Assembly (NCBI GenBank): GCA_964611035.1
Contig: CAZSWT010000005.1
Coordinates: forward strand, 1 to 64,000
Length of the DNA: 64,000 bases
Origin: B33-G16 sp964611035
GTDB taxonomy: Bacteria > Desulfobacterota > DSM-4660 > Desulfatiglandales > B25-G16
Reading direction: 5' to 3'
Of this stretch, positions 42,451 through 52,033 are shown one piece after another. The translations under genes and the position numbers were made by a program. Position 1 is the stretch's first letter. The number at the start of each line of letters is the position of its first letter. The notes under the pieces are model-generated. The model searched no databases. It was not told the DNA's origin and saw nothing but the letters and a program-made list of their open reading frames with translations.

Positions 42451-43623
42451 CTAATAAATCAGGTATGGTTTTCTTGAATCAAGGAAGCCTTCCAGTTCTT
42501 TAGAATAACCCTTCAAGAGCTGCTCAATTTCTTTTCCTGCCTCTAAAGCGAGCCTTATTGAAGAATCTCCGAAAATAAGGTCTATTGGGAGTTTTGTAAA
42601 CTCATATTCATAAGGGGGTTGCTGCCAGGCGAACGTATCTCTGTAGGTTTCTATAATTATTCTGAGTAAGGAAAGTGATGTCTCGTAAGGTCTATAAATT
42701 TTAGGATTTACTACATGAATCATAAAGCCGCCACAAAGCTTTGACTTCCATTTGTTGAATGTAGGCCTAAAGTAATATTCTTGAAGATAACATCCTTCAA
42801 TGTCTTTCGATGCTAACATTTTTTTAATGATAGAGGGATTTATAAAGGGTGCGCCAAATATCTCGAATGGACGACATGTCCCCCTACCTTCTGATATATT
42901 TGTGCCTTCCCAGATAATCTGCCCTGGATACACTAAAGCAGTTTCAAAAAGAGGCATATTTGGTGAGGGCATAATCCATCTCAACCCAGTATCTTTCCAT
43001 AACATTTGCCGATGCCAGCCCTTGAGGGGGAGCACAGTGATGTCACAGTCAATCTTAAAGACATCATCAAGGAGGTGTGCCAGTTCTCCTATTGTCATTC
43101 CATGACGCATAGGAAGAGCGAATGGCCCCACAAGAGAATACAATTCGGGGCGCAAAAGATTTCCCTCTACTATTTCGCCACCTAAAGGGTTAGGCCTATC
43201 TAAGATAAGAACCCGTTTTCCTGTCCTGGCGATTTCTTTAAGGCAGTAGAGCATAGTGCTGATAAAAGTATATACTCTTGTTCCTACGTCCTGTAGATCT
43301 ATGATAAGAAGATCTATAGTATCGAGGATATCAGACAGTTTACCTGTTTTGTTTCCATAGAGACTGAATACCGGGATATGTAGCTCAGGATCAAAGTAGT
43401 CTTCTGTCTCAACCATATTGTCCTGATCTTCGCCTCTGAATCCATGTTGGGGGCCGAAAAGGATTTTGAGATGCCCTGAAAGGAGAGAAGAGATTACATC
43501 TTTTGCATTTTTTAGATTATGATCTACAGAAGCCTGATTAGCTAATAGTCCTAAGGATTGACCCTTAAATCTTTTCCAGTATTTTTCCTCAAATTGATCC
43601 AGACCTGTTGCAACCTTAGCCAT
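42451..43623 (-). CDS. DUF1343 / NamZ-like exo-beta-N-acetylmuramidase family protein
   Basis: This 390-residue protein belongs to DUF1343, whose characterised member NamZ releases terminal MurNAc from peptidoglycan fragments. Family blocks are present: LGLLANQASVDHNLKNAKDV, LFGPQHGFRGEDQDNMVE, LIIDLQDVGTRVYTFISTML, VLILDRPNPLGGEIVEGNLL and WIMPSPNMPLFETALVYPGQ. There is no signal peptide, so the protein seems cytoplasmic, which would suit recycling of imported wall fragments. It is convergent with cpoB and divergent from folC. Confidence 0.87.
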   Translation of the reverse strand: MAKVATGLDQFEEKYWKRFKGQSLGLLANQASVDHNLKNAKDVISSLLSGHLKILFGPQHGFRGEDQDNMVETEDYFDPELHIPVFSLYGNKTGKLSDILDTIDLLIIDLQDVGTRVYTFISTMLYCLKEIARTGKRVLILDRPNPLGGEIVEGNLLRPELYSLVGPFALPMRHGMTIGELAHLLDDVFKIDCDITVLPLKGWHRQMLWKDTGLRWIMPSPNMPLFETALVYPGQIIWEGTNISEGRGTCRPFEIFGAPFINPSIIKKMLASKDIEGCYLQEYYFRPTFNKWKSKLCGGFMIHVVNPKIYRPYETSLSLLRIIIETYRDTFAWQQPPYEYEFTKLPIDLIFGDSSIRLALEAGKEIEQLLKGYSKELEGFLDSRKPYLIY

Positions 43624-43802
43624 TATCCCCCCCCTTAATTAATCATTAATACGAAATAGAGATTGTGTCTCCATGTAAATTTTAGTATCATTCAATTCTT
43701 CATATAAGATACTACTCATACTCAGCCAAACCTTTGATAAGCAAGAGTATTCATTGATGTTGTCCATTTTATAAGTGATGAGTGGTAAGTCAAGCGAAAG
43801 AC

Positions 43803-45104
43803 ATGAAAAGTAAGAATGTTTCCTATAAAGAATCGGTTTCATGGCTATTTGGTCTCCAGAAATATGGGATTAAATTTGGCCTTTCAAAAACAACCAATCT
43901 TTTAAAGGCCTTTGGAAATCCTCACCATAATCAGCACTATATCCATATTGCTGGTACTAATGGCAAGGGATCTGTAGGAGCTATACTGGAGTCAATATTA
44001 ATGCAGGCAGGCCTAAAAGTCGGTTTCTATACCTCACCTCATTTAGTCAGCTTTACTGAAAGGTTTCGAATTAACAGGGAGTTGATTACAAAAGATCAGG
44101 CAGCCTCACTTATTAGGGAAATATATGAGGTTACAAGCCAGATGGAGCCACCGACCTTTTTTGAGCTTACTACTGCCATGACGCTTATTTATTTTTTCCG
44201 TAAAGATGTTGATGTCAGCATTATCGAAGTGGGAATGGGTGGACGCCTCGATGCCACCAATGTTATCGACCCAATGGTTTCTATTATTACAAATATTGGC
44301 TTAGATCATCAACATTTCTTAGGCGATACTATCATTGATATTGCAAAAGAAAAAGGGGGTATCATAAAAAAAGAAATTGACCTGGTAACAGCTGTAGATC
44401 AACCTCCCGTAGTCAAACTGTTTGAGTCTCTGTGTAAAAAGAAAGGCGCCCCTTTCTGGAGGGTAGGGAAACATGCTCGCTATCGAAGATTATCATCAGG
44501 CCTTTTAGGGTATTATGGATTACAGGATAGATTCACAAATCTTACGCTTGGCCTTAAGGGCAGGTTTCAACATAGAAATGCTGCCTTAGCCTTGTTGGCT
44601 TTGGAGATACTCAAGAGAAAAGGGATTACTATATCAGATGAGGCTATTCAATTAGGCCTTGCAGATCCTCTGTGGCCTGGCAGACTCGAGCAGGTTGCTT
44701 CACGTCCCACCATTATTCTTGATGGTGCACATAATCCATCTGCCATGCGATCAATCGCGCAGGCAATCGGTAATGATTTTGATTTTGAAAAACTGATCCT
44801 GGTTTTGGGTATTATGGAAGATAAGGATATTTCAAATATTCTTACACAGATTTTACCTCTGGCACACAAAGTAATCTATACTAAGCCGACCTATTACAGG
44901 GCAGCCAACCCACAATATTTAATGGATGTGGCCGAGAAATTTGGAAAAGACGGAGAAGTTCACTTTCCTCTTTCGAAAGCTATTGAGAGGGCCAGGGATT
45001 TGGCTGATAAAAAGGATTTGATATTGATTACTGGGTCTCTTTTTACCGTTGGTGAGGCAAAATCATATTTTGACCCTATACACTACCCGCGTGAGGATAT
45101 TTGA
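43803..45104 (+). CDS. folC: Folylpolyglutamate synthase / dihydrofolate synthase
   Basis: This 433-residue Mur-ligase-like enzyme adds glutamates to folate and usually also makes dihydrofolate from dihydropteroate. The P-loop lies in HIAGTNGKGSVGAILESIL, and the folate-binding and Mg regions are in YTSPHLVSFTERFRIN and SIIEVGMGGRLDATNVIDP. LDGAHNPSAMRSIAQAI is the C-terminal ligase block. I prefer ATG 43803; GTG 43782 in the same frame would add seven residues without family support. It is convergent with lptE. Confidence 0.9.
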   Translation: MKSKNVSYKESVSWLFGLQKYGIKFGLSKTTNLLKAFGNPHHNQHYIHIAGTNGKGSVGAILESILMQAGLKVGFYTSPHLVSFTERFRINRELITKDQAASLIREIYEVTSQMEPPTFFELTTAMTLIYFFRKDVDVSIIEVGMGGRLDATNVIDPMVSIITNIGLDHQHFLGDTIIDIAKEKGGIIKKEIDLVTAVDQPPVVKLFESLCKKKGAPFWRVGKHARYRRLSSGLLGYYGLQDRFTNLTLGLKGRFQHRNAALALLALEILKRKGITISDEAIQLGLADPLWPGRLEQVASRPTIILDGAHNPSAMRSIAQAIGNDFDFEKLILVLGIMEDKDISNILTQILPLAHKVIYTKPTYYRAANPQYLMDVAEKFGKDGEVHFPLSKAIERARDLADKKDLILITGSLFTVGEAKSYFDPIHYPREDI

Positions 45105-45179
45105 GTCTCTGCAACCAAGAGAGAGGGGTTACTAATCATGTTGCAGAGACAAGTTTCAATGGAGTTTGTAAAAAATCCT

Positions 45180-45746
45180 TTAAAAATTATCTGTTATGCG
45201 AGCATAAAGCCTTTCCGCAAGCCTTTTTGAAAGGGCTGAAATGGCATTCCTCCTGTTTTGTTCAGTCGCCATTTTGTCCGGCATCACATCATAGGCTTCG
45301 TTTGCAGAAGCACCTTTTGCAGACCAAATTACCCTGCCATCGGGGTCTGTTAATTGTAAATCGACTGCAACTGTAACCCGCCTTTCAAGAGAAAGGGAGG
45401 AGTGCGCCCCTTTTCGGGAGATTGTCTCAATGCTCATGGATTGAATTATGCCGGATAGGAGAGCCTCAGCCTTGTCTTTGGTTGTTAAAACAACTTTGTT
45501 GTCCCTTGTAATTTCATAAATAATGTCATTTGTAAATATATTCTCCGCACCGGTTTCCGAGGTACGGTTTTCAAGGGTTGATACACAAACGCTCCTTATC
45601 CCGGCCGGAAAACTTCCACCACCTGTGAACCTGTATCCACACGCCGAAAAGATCATTAAAAAAAGAAAGATTATCCAGATTGTACTTCTTTTTAAAAACA
45701 ACATTTTCCTGTACACATTAAAATAGTGAATAAATATTACCCTCAT
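45180..45746 (-). CDS. lptE: LPS-assembly lipoprotein LptE
   Basis: This 188-residue lipoprotein has a lipobox IFSAC followed by GYRFTGGGSFPAGIRSVCVS, which is the LptE hallmark (GYxF-x-G). Conserved parts NRTSETGAENIFTNDIIYEI and AEALLSGIIQSMSIETIS follow. It plugs the LptD barrel and helps deliver LPS to the cell surface. The ATG at 45746 overlaps the stop of the preceding lipoprotein gene by one base (TAATG), so translation is coupled; an inner ATG 14 codons later is also possible. Finding lptE two genes after lptD in one operon supports both calls. Confidence 0.9.
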   Translation of the reverse strand: MRVIFIHYFNVYRKMLFLKRSTIWIIFLFLMIFSACGYRFTGGGSFPAGIRSVCVSTLENRTSETGAENIFTNDIIYEITRDNKVVLTTKDKAEALLSGIIQSMSIETISRKGAHSSLSLERRVTVAVDLQLTDPDGRVIWSAKGASANEAYDVMPDKMATEQNRRNAISALSKRLAERLYARITDNF

Positions 45747-46231
45747 TAATAGATAAGATCCACATAATTTGAGTCGTTTCTTTTGATCCCTTTTCTATAA
45801 ACAATTACCTTATAGATATACCTATAGCCCTTTTCAAGGGATTTAGGGTACGTGATAGTGTCTTTTTTCATATATCCAGAAGCACGCACTTCAATGGGAA
45901 TATCAGCAACACGCTTAAACAGTGCTGGGCAGTTCTTCCAATCCGAGCCTGAACGAAGCATTTTTGATCTATATACAATAAAATCAGACAAGTCAGATAT
46001 AATCTCGCCTTTTTCCTTAGGGATAGTCCAGGTCAGCTTGAGTGTACCCCCATCTATGCTTGCACGTAAGTCATTGACTGCATGAGATTTTTTTTGATGG
46101 GGTGGCACAGGTGGTGCCTTTTTACCACAACCTGATACAAATAAGACAAAGATACCCAGGATTGATAATTGCAAGATTAAATGTGTATAGAAACTTTTAT
46201 ACAACTTTTTTCGGTTTCTCATAGTATGCAT
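45746..46231 (-). CDS. Small lipoprotein with fibronectin-like domain, between lptD and lptE
   Basis: This 161-residue lipoprotein has a lipobox VSGC followed by GKKAPPVPPHQKK, the same GKKxPPxPP start as the LptM (YifL) lipoproteins that help LptD fold. Unlike LptM it goes on with a beta-rich domain: KLTWTIPKEKGEIISDLSDF, IVYRSK and GYRYIYKVIVYRKGI, like a fibronectin type III fold. Position between lptD and lptE makes a role in outer-membrane LPS assembly plausible. Such proteins are common but uncharacterised in anaerobic deltaproteobacterial-type genomes. Confidence 0.75.
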   Translation of the reverse strand: MHTMRNRKKLYKSFYTHLILQLSILGIFVLFVSGCGKKAPPVPPHQKKSHAVNDLRASIDGGTLKLTWTIPKEKGEIISDLSDFIVYRSKMLRSGSDWKNCPALFKRVADIPIEVRASGYMKKDTITYPKSLEKGYRYIYKVIVYRKGIKRNDSNYVDLIY

Positions 46232-46237
46232 AGACCA

Positions 46238-48541
46238 CTACTCCTTACTTTCAAAGGGATGTTCCACACGGTATCCTTCGATATCACTACCCAATCCCCC
46301 GAGGCCGAAAAGGTTTATCATAAATGAGTATCTACGGTCATCTCCCTCATGTGTGTAGCTTACATCTATTGACCAGCACTGAGCTTTATATAAAAAGCCA
46401 AGGCTGGATTTGATTCTTTTCCTATCATAGAGATTGCGCTCGTAATTTGAATAAGCAGAGAGACTATCTGATATTTTCAAAAGTAAATCTGTATAAATAG
46501 ATCTACTTGAATTTCTTGTATATCGGTGTTCAACAAATATCCTATCCTCGCGCTTATCAGATATATTTACCGCAACATTATGGGACAGAAAATCACTTTC
46601 ATACTGGCACCATTTGGCATCAGCCTGCATGGAAAAATAGTTGCCAGGGACAAACTTAAGTTCGCCGTATATTGGGGAAAAGGGCCGTTTTTCCTCATTG
46701 TTTGCCCAGTTCTCTGGGTTATCTTCTTTTGCCTCGTTGATGTCATAACTCTGTTCCAGCTTAAAACGGCAAAACTCGCGGTAGATGTAGCTTGGGTTGT
46801 CATATTCACTTTTCTGATATTTGTCCCTTTCTACTGTATGTTTTTTCGATTTCGATGTAAACGTGTTTGTAATTGAATATGTAACCAAATTTTTTTTCTC
46901 TATTCGGTCTATTTCCTCTTCAAAATTAGGATACAAAGACAGATCCGGGTCATCAGGTATGTAGTCGTAAACAATCTGAGGCCTTATAGAATGCTTGATC
47001 TTGTCGATGCCTTCGCCGTTTAAATGGTATATATGAAAGAGTTCTGTGGAAAGATCTAGCTTTACATCATATAGTTCCCTATGCAATTTCCAATCATTTT
47101 CCGTAGAGGTATTTTCGTCTTCATTAATACGCCAAGCGGTTTCTCGCACACCAAGGGAAGGCTCAAAAGTGCAATAATGTTTATATCTTAATGGTAGATA
47201 GAGCCGAGGATGTACATCAACCCGATGGCCTTTTGTGCCATCTTCCCTGAAAAAGTAAGTATATTCAGAGTCGAGATCAAAAAAAGAGGAAGTATTTAAA
47301 AAACGCTGTTTTGACGCATTAAACTCAATAAACGGGAGTTTCTGCAAGGTTGTATCCGTATCCCCTTGGCGTCGGGTTATAATATCATCATACCAGCGTG
47401 CTTCAGCATTCAGGCTATAGCTGGACCAGCTTCTGCTTAGATTCAGTCTGTTAACCCTTACTGGATCATCATACTCGTCGAGGTCCCTGCCGAAGTTTTT
47501 GTTGAAATACTTATCCGTTTTATCAAATCCTGTGTATCCGCCTTTGAATTCATGAAGGTAATCCTGGTCACTTACAAAATCTATATCAAGTTTTAGAGAG
47601 AAATCAAATGGTATTGACTGATCGTGCTTCATTCTAAACCAATAGCGGTCAGCATTTGGGCGAGACCCGGTGACACCTTCAAATGCCCAGTCTTCTGAAC
47701 TTTGTGTACCATCATCCACCTTCTTGTCATCTAGAAAGTCGAACATCAGGGTTCCTTTTGAGCTTTCGTCTAAAATGTAACGGTATTCGAAGCCGAGTTT
47801 TTCTCCACGACGTCCCATATGGTGTAGATAGAATGTGGCATCTGAACTTTCATTTATGGCCCAGTAAAGAGGCTGGAGATATTCTGCACCTTTTCGATCT
47901 GAATACCCAATTTGGGGAAGCAGTAAGCCTGATTGGCGTTTTAGCTTTACAGGAAAGACAAGGAAAGGAGTGTATAAAACAGGTACTTTTTTTGCCCATA
48001 AAGCAGCATGCGTTACAAAACCATAACCTTCTATCGTAACCTTAAGATTTCTTCCGGTTATTTTCCATGCCGGTTTGTCGCTGTCACATGTTGTAATACT
48101 GGCTTTGTCGACAGCATATGAATCTTTGCCAATTTTTTGAATTTTATCGCCTTTTATATAAAAATGGTTTGCTTTAATAAAAATGGTTCCATTATATATA
48201 GTTCCGGTTTCTGCCTCTAAATTCATCTCCATGCTTGTTCCGGTCAGGGTATCTTCTCCTGCGCTCATGATCACATGGCCTTTTGCATATACCTTCATGG
48301 TTTTTTGATCAAAACGGATAAAATCAGCAGTAAGTGTTTTATCTCCTTTTGTTATCACTACATTGCCTTTTCCGATGTAGCAGCCAGCTTTATCGTCATA
48401 ATCTATTTCGTTTGCAACAATATGCCATGGGTTTTTAGGATCATTGGTGAGAAGTTGATTTCTATTCTCTGCCAAAGAATACGCAGGAATTGAAAGTAGA
48501 ATGACGAAAGCAAATAATAGGTGGCGAATAGTTCTGTTCAT
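46238..48541 (-). CDS. lptD: LPS-assembly outer membrane protein LptD
   Basis: LptD is the outer-membrane barrel that inserts LPS in the outer leaflet. From ATG 48541 the protein has 767 residues. A signal peptide (RTIRHLLFAFVILLSIPAYS) leads into the OstA-type jellyroll (WHIVANEIDYDDKAGCYIGK, GNVVITKGDKTLTADFIRFD) that receives LPS from LptA. The barrel follows, with FLVFPVKLKRQSGLLLPQIG and the LptD C-terminal pattern. The frame is open up to 48697, but the upstream 52 residues look like untranslated leader and precede the signal peptide, so I use the inner ATG. The C-terminal LptD cysteines are not obvious, so folding may not need the two disulfides known from E. coli. Confidence 0.92.
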   Translation of the reverse strand: MNRTIRHLLFAFVILLSIPAYSLAENRNQLLTNDPKNPWHIVANEIDYDDKAGCYIGKGNVVITKGDKTLTADFIRFDQKTMKVYAKGHVIMSAGEDTLTGTSMEMNLEAETGTIYNGTIFIKANHFYIKGDKIQKIGKDSYAVDKASITTCDSDKPAWKITGRNLKVTIEGYGFVTHAALWAKKVPVLYTPFLVFPVKLKRQSGLLLPQIGYSDRKGAEYLQPLYWAINESSDATFYLHHMGRRGEKLGFEYRYILDESSKGTLMFDFLDDKKVDDGTQSSEDWAFEGVTGSRPNADRYWFRMKHDQSIPFDFSLKLDIDFVSDQDYLHEFKGGYTGFDKTDKYFNKNFGRDLDEYDDPVRVNRLNLSRSWSSYSLNAEARWYDDIITRRQGDTDTTLQKLPFIEFNASKQRFLNTSSFFDLDSEYTYFFREDGTKGHRVDVHPRLYLPLRYKHYCTFEPSLGVRETAWRINEDENTSTENDWKLHRELYDVKLDLSTELFHIYHLNGEGIDKIKHSIRPQIVYDYIPDDPDLSLYPNFEEEIDRIEKKNLVTYSITNTFTSKSKKHTVERDKYQKSEYDNPSYIYREFCRFKLEQSYDINEAKEDNPENWANNEEKRPFSPIYGELKFVPGNYFSMQADAKWCQYESDFLSHNVAVNISDKREDRIFVEHRYTRNSSRSIYTDLLLKISDSLSAYSNYERNLYDRKRIKSSLGFLYKAQCWSIDVSYTHEGDDRRYSFMINLFGLGGLGSDIEGYRVEHPFESKE

Positions 48542-48800
48542 GTTACAGAAAGATCTTGAAGACAGGATACAGGGTCTCATCCATCTGTGGCCAAAAAGGC
48601 GGCATTTGTCCCGCGGTTTATTCTGAAACATTAATTCCGATTGTTGAATTATAGAAGTAAAAACGTACAATAATTTGTGGAATAAAACCTTTAACACAAT
48701 TGAGGTCTTATCAATAAAACCAACTTGGTTGAAAAAGTCAAGATGTAGTTATGAAAATAGCTTCTTTAAAAAAATGCACGTTGCTGTATTAGTTTAGAAT

Positions 48801-49104
48801 TATTGTAACATTTTAGCTCTTTGAAATTACCTGATGAATGAGCATGGGGATGTCTTTTTTTATCATGCCCTCACAAAGACGAGTAGGTAGGCCGCTTCAA
48901 ACCGATGCACACGTGCAAAGTTCCTAGAAGACAATGACGAGTTGCTCGTGCATATGGTTTGAAGCGGCACGCTGAGGCCCCATGTTAGAGGGCATGATGT
49001 AAAAAAAGACATCCCCATGCTCATGCGTCTCACCAAGGATACCTATGTGGCCTTTAATAAAGACCAGGGGGAGTTTTTAAAGAGCTAAAATGTTCCGAAT
49101 TATT
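48801..49104. repeat. Long foldback element, family A, copy 1
   Basis: The ends attgtaacattttagctctt and agagctaaaatgttccgaat are inverted repeats. Inside, an arm at 48840-48872 (gagcatggggatgtc, then a T-run and atcatgccctc) pairs with 48988-49022. A second stem (gccgcttcaaacc with ggtttgaagcggc) lies within. Almost the whole element can fold into one long hairpin. A related copy is at 56319-56637. It sits between lptD and lgt and has no gene. Confidence 0.75.
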
Positions 49105-49361
49105 TTACTATTTTATATGTTTAAAAAATAATCCTATTTGGGCAATGCTGTATTTTAAAAAGGTAACTTGTTACATAATTTGTTTGTTATGTTTAACCAA
49201 TGCGATATGGAGAACAGCTAATAAAATCGTTTTCTGCTCCAGAAGTTGGTGGAATATAGCTTTTTTACAAAAATTTGGATGGATGCAAGGGAACAATGAT
49301 TTGCTTTAGACTTTTAGTCTTGAATGAATTATGTAATATTAAACTTGAATTCGCCGGAAAA

Positions 49362-50150
49362 TTACTTACGCTGTTTTGCCTTTTTAGGTCGAAAACAAAG
49401 CAAGACCAAACCCAAGATACACATAATGATAGAAAGAGCCTGACCCATGGTTATAAAGGAAAAGATAAGGCCAAGCTGTGGATCTGGTTCTCGGAAGAAC
49501 TCGATAAAAAAACGGAAGATGCTATAAAGGATGAGAAATAAACAGAAAAGTGTTCCTTTTTTAAAATGGAAATCCTTTAGCCACCACAGAACTATAAACA
49601 GGAGAATCCCTTCAAGGAACAACTCGTACAATTGAGAGGGATGCCTTGGAAGAACTCCACCTGATGGAAAGATCATGCCCCAGGGGAGATTAGTGACTCT
49701 ACCATAGAGCTCTGCATTAATAAAGTTACCAAGCCTTCCAAGACCTAACCCAATAGGAGCAGTCACAGAAAGAAGATCAGCAATCAACCAAAAATTGACC
49801 CTATGTTTTTTTACGAAAATGAGGCCAGAGAAGATAATGCCTATTAATCCGCCATGAAAGGACATTCCTCCTTCCCATATGGCAAATAGTTTTAATGGAT
49901 GACTGAGATAAAAAGGAAGATTGTAAAAAACAACATAGCCGAGGCGTGCGCCAATGATAAGGCCGATTATCAGAAATAAAAAAAGATCATTTACCGTGTT
50001 TATGTCGATATTTAACCTTTTTTTTCTTATTTGATATTTTACAAGAAAATAAGAGGCCAGAAAGGCAAGGATATACATGACTCCATACCAACGTATCTGA
50101 AGGGGGCCAATTTTGATTATTGTTGGATTTATGTTTGGATAATGCAGCAT
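49362..50150 (-). CDS. lgt: Prolipoprotein diacylglyceryl transferase
   Basis: Lgt adds diacylglycerol from phosphatidylglycerol to the lipobox cysteine, the step before LspA. This 262-residue polytopic membrane protein has the diagnostic signature GLGLGRLGNFINAELYGR. Other conserved parts are IRWYGVMYILAFL, WEGGMSFHGGLIG and HPSQLYELFLEG. About seven membrane helices are seen and the length is normal. It is the partner of lspA at the start of the window but is far from it. It is monocistronic on the minus strand. Confidence 0.93.
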   Translation of the reverse strand: MLHYPNINPTIIKIGPLQIRWYGVMYILAFLASYFLVKYQIRKKRLNIDINTVNDLFLFLIIGLIIGARLGYVVFYNLPFYLSHPLKLFAIWEGGMSFHGGLIGIIFSGLIFVKKHRVNFWLIADLLSVTAPIGLGLGRLGNFINAELYGRVTNLPWGMIFPSGGVLPRHPSQLYELFLEGILLFIVLWWLKDFHFKKGTLFCLFLILYSIFRFFIEFFREPDPQLGLIFSFITMGQALSIIMCILGLVLLCFRPKKAKQRK

Positions 50151-50461
50151 GAAAGTTATAAGTTAAAAGTGTCTAAAGTGTCTAAAATGCCTAAAATCAA
50201 TGAAGAAAATCATTTTAACTTTCGCTCATATAAAATTTTAGGCATTTGTAACGTCTTTATCTAACATATTAGAGACAACAGACAAGAGAAAAATCTAACA
50301 TTGAGAGTTGAGAAATTGTTGCTGGGTAATTGTTAAAAGTTTCGTGTACTTGATGCCTTATCCCACGTTAGCATATGACCCCGATGCCGTGCTTAAGTGT
50401 TATTCATAAAAGAAACGTTCCGTTTAACATGAATATGGCCTAGGAGGCACTTATTAAGAAA
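50151..50461. other. Divergent spacer between lgt and the rRNA methylase gene
   Basis: No gene. Around 50369-50425 a stretch (atatgaccccgatgcc, then attcataaaagaaacgttcc) is loosely similar to the left part of foldback copy 2 near 56331-56390, possibly a decayed fragment of family A. Tandem short words (aaagtgtctaaagtgtctaa) occur at 50166-50190. Confidence 0.35.
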
Positions 50462-51850
50462 ATGGATATTAGAAGGGGAGAGACGATAGAACTGAGTGTG
50501 GAGAAGGTTGTTTACGGCGGGAGAGGACTTGCACATCTGAATAACGTGGCAATTTTTGTGGCCAACACTGTCCCGGGTGACAGGGTTATTGCAAAAGTTG
50601 TAAAAACTAAAAAAAATTTTGCAGAGGCACGGATTTTAGAAGTGATAGAGGCGTCACCTCATAGAATTATTGCCCCTTGTCCTTACAGCGATTTTTGTGG
50701 TGGTTGTACCTGGCAATGCATTGAGTATGAAAAGCAGCTGGAATATAAGCATGCCCTTGTTATGGAATTGCTGAATCATATTGGTATGGCAACTGATTTT
50801 ACAATGCATCCACCTTTAGCATCTCCACAGATATTTGAGTATAGAAATAAAATGGAATTCTCTTTTTCAGATAGAAGGTGGTTGTTGCCGAAAGAGAGAG
50901 AGGAAAAAAAGGACAATAATAGTTTTGCCCTTGGTCTTCATGTCCCAGGCACCTTTGATAAGATCATAGACATAGAGGGGTGCCTTCTTCAGAAAGAAGA
51001 AGGCAATGAGATATTACGTGAGGCAAAAAGATATATACGTGAGAGCGGAATACCTGTCTATGGGCTTAAGACTCATCAGGGTTTTTGGCGTTATCTCATG
51101 TTACGCCATTCCTATTTCTTTGATGAATGGATGGTGAATATTATAACGAGTGAAAAGAGAGATGCCCCTATTCAACTTCTGGCTTCAATTCTTAAAGACA
51201 GATTTAATGAGATTGCCACTATAGTAAATAATATTAATACAAGAAAGGGGGGAACAGCAGTTGGTGAATGGGAAAGGGTTTTTACAGGTGAGGGACATAT
51301 TAAAGATAAAATAGGGACGCTAACTTTTGAAATATCAGCAAATTCCTTTTTTCAGACCAATACCTCGATGGCAGAGAGATTATATCAGTCGGTAAAGGAC
51401 TTTGCCTCTTTAACAGGAAAGGAGACAATTTTTGATCTTTATAGCGGGATAGGAACAATGTCTATCTTTTTGGCTTCCCAGGCAGCACGTATAATTGGCG
51501 TAGATATATCGAATGCAGCAATAGCAGATGCCAAGAGGAATTGCCAGTTGAATGGGATAGATAACTGTGAGTTTGTTTGTGGGGATGTTAAAATGTTTTT
51601 ATCTGAATTTACTATTCAACCAGATGTGTTAATAGCTGATCCACCTCGAGTTGGGATGCAAAGAGGGGTGATAGACCGGATACTTAGATTATTACCTAAA
51701 AGAATTATTTACATTTCCTGTAACCCTTCCACTTTGGCCAGAGATGTCGCTTTATTAAAAGAAGGATATACATTGGAAGAGGTTCAGCCAATTGATCTAT
51801 TTCCAAATACCTATCATATAGAATCTGTTGCGAGATTGGAGAGGATTTAG
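50462..51850 (+). CDS. rlmD: 23S rRNA (uracil-C5)-methyltransferase, RlmD/RumA family
   Basis: This 462-residue enzyme of the TrmA/RumA family has a TRAM domain at the start (ELSVEKVVYGGRGLAHLNNV), a 4Fe-4S cysteine set CPYSDFCGGCTWQCIEYEKQ (about 77-96) and a C-terminal SAM methylase domain. The latter has FDLYSGIGTMSIFLASQAAR as motif I, ADPPRVGMQRGVID, and ISCNPSTLARDVALL with the catalytic cysteine. The family methylates 23S rRNA uracils (U1939 or U747) or tRNA U54; the exact base cannot be told from sequence. It is monocistronic. Confidence 0.88.
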   Translation: MDIRRGETIELSVEKVVYGGRGLAHLNNVAIFVANTVPGDRVIAKVVKTKKNFAEARILEVIEASPHRIIAPCPYSDFCGGCTWQCIEYEKQLEYKHALVMELLNHIGMATDFTMHPPLASPQIFEYRNKMEFSFSDRRWLLPKEREEKKDNNSFALGLHVPGTFDKIIDIEGCLLQKEEGNEILREAKRYIRESGIPVYGLKTHQGFWRYLMLRHSYFFDEWMVNIITSEKRDAPIQLLASILKDRFNEIATIVNNINTRKGGTAVGEWERVFTGEGHIKDKIGTLTFEISANSFFQTNTSMAERLYQSVKDFASLTGKETIFDLYSGIGTMSIFLASQAARIIGVDISNAAIADAKRNCQLNGIDNCEFVCGDVKMFLSEFTIQPDVLIADPPRVGMQRGVIDRILRLLPKRIIYISCNPSTLARDVALLKEGYTLEEVQPIDLFPNTYHIESVARLERI

Positions 51851-52033
51851 TGGAAAAATAAAAATATTGACAATTACTTAGTTGCATATATAATCCAAAC
51901 TTTGTTGTGAAAATAATCAAAAGTGAGGCGAAAAGGCTGGTACAATTTTCCCAAGAATATATTTTAAAAGAGGGAGGTGAGTTAAAAAGGGGCTAAGCTC
52001 TCGGAAAAGCTGACGTTTCGAGTGGTTAGCTAC

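Noticed and set aside
45101..45376. 91-codon open frame overlapping lptE
   Set aside because: It is antisense to lptE and begins in the folC stop region; there is no motif.
48542..48697. Extended N-terminus of lptD
   Set aside because: The 52 additional residues precede a normal signal peptide and do not resemble any LptD; the inner ATG at 48541 is preferred.
49275..49541. 88-codon open frame opposite the lgt 3-prime end
   Set aside because: It overlaps lgt, which has clear family motifs; the product has none.
50369..50425. Third copy of foldback family A
   Set aside because: Similarity to the left part of copy 2 is weak and the terminal repeat is missing, so it is mentioned only as a possible decayed fragment.
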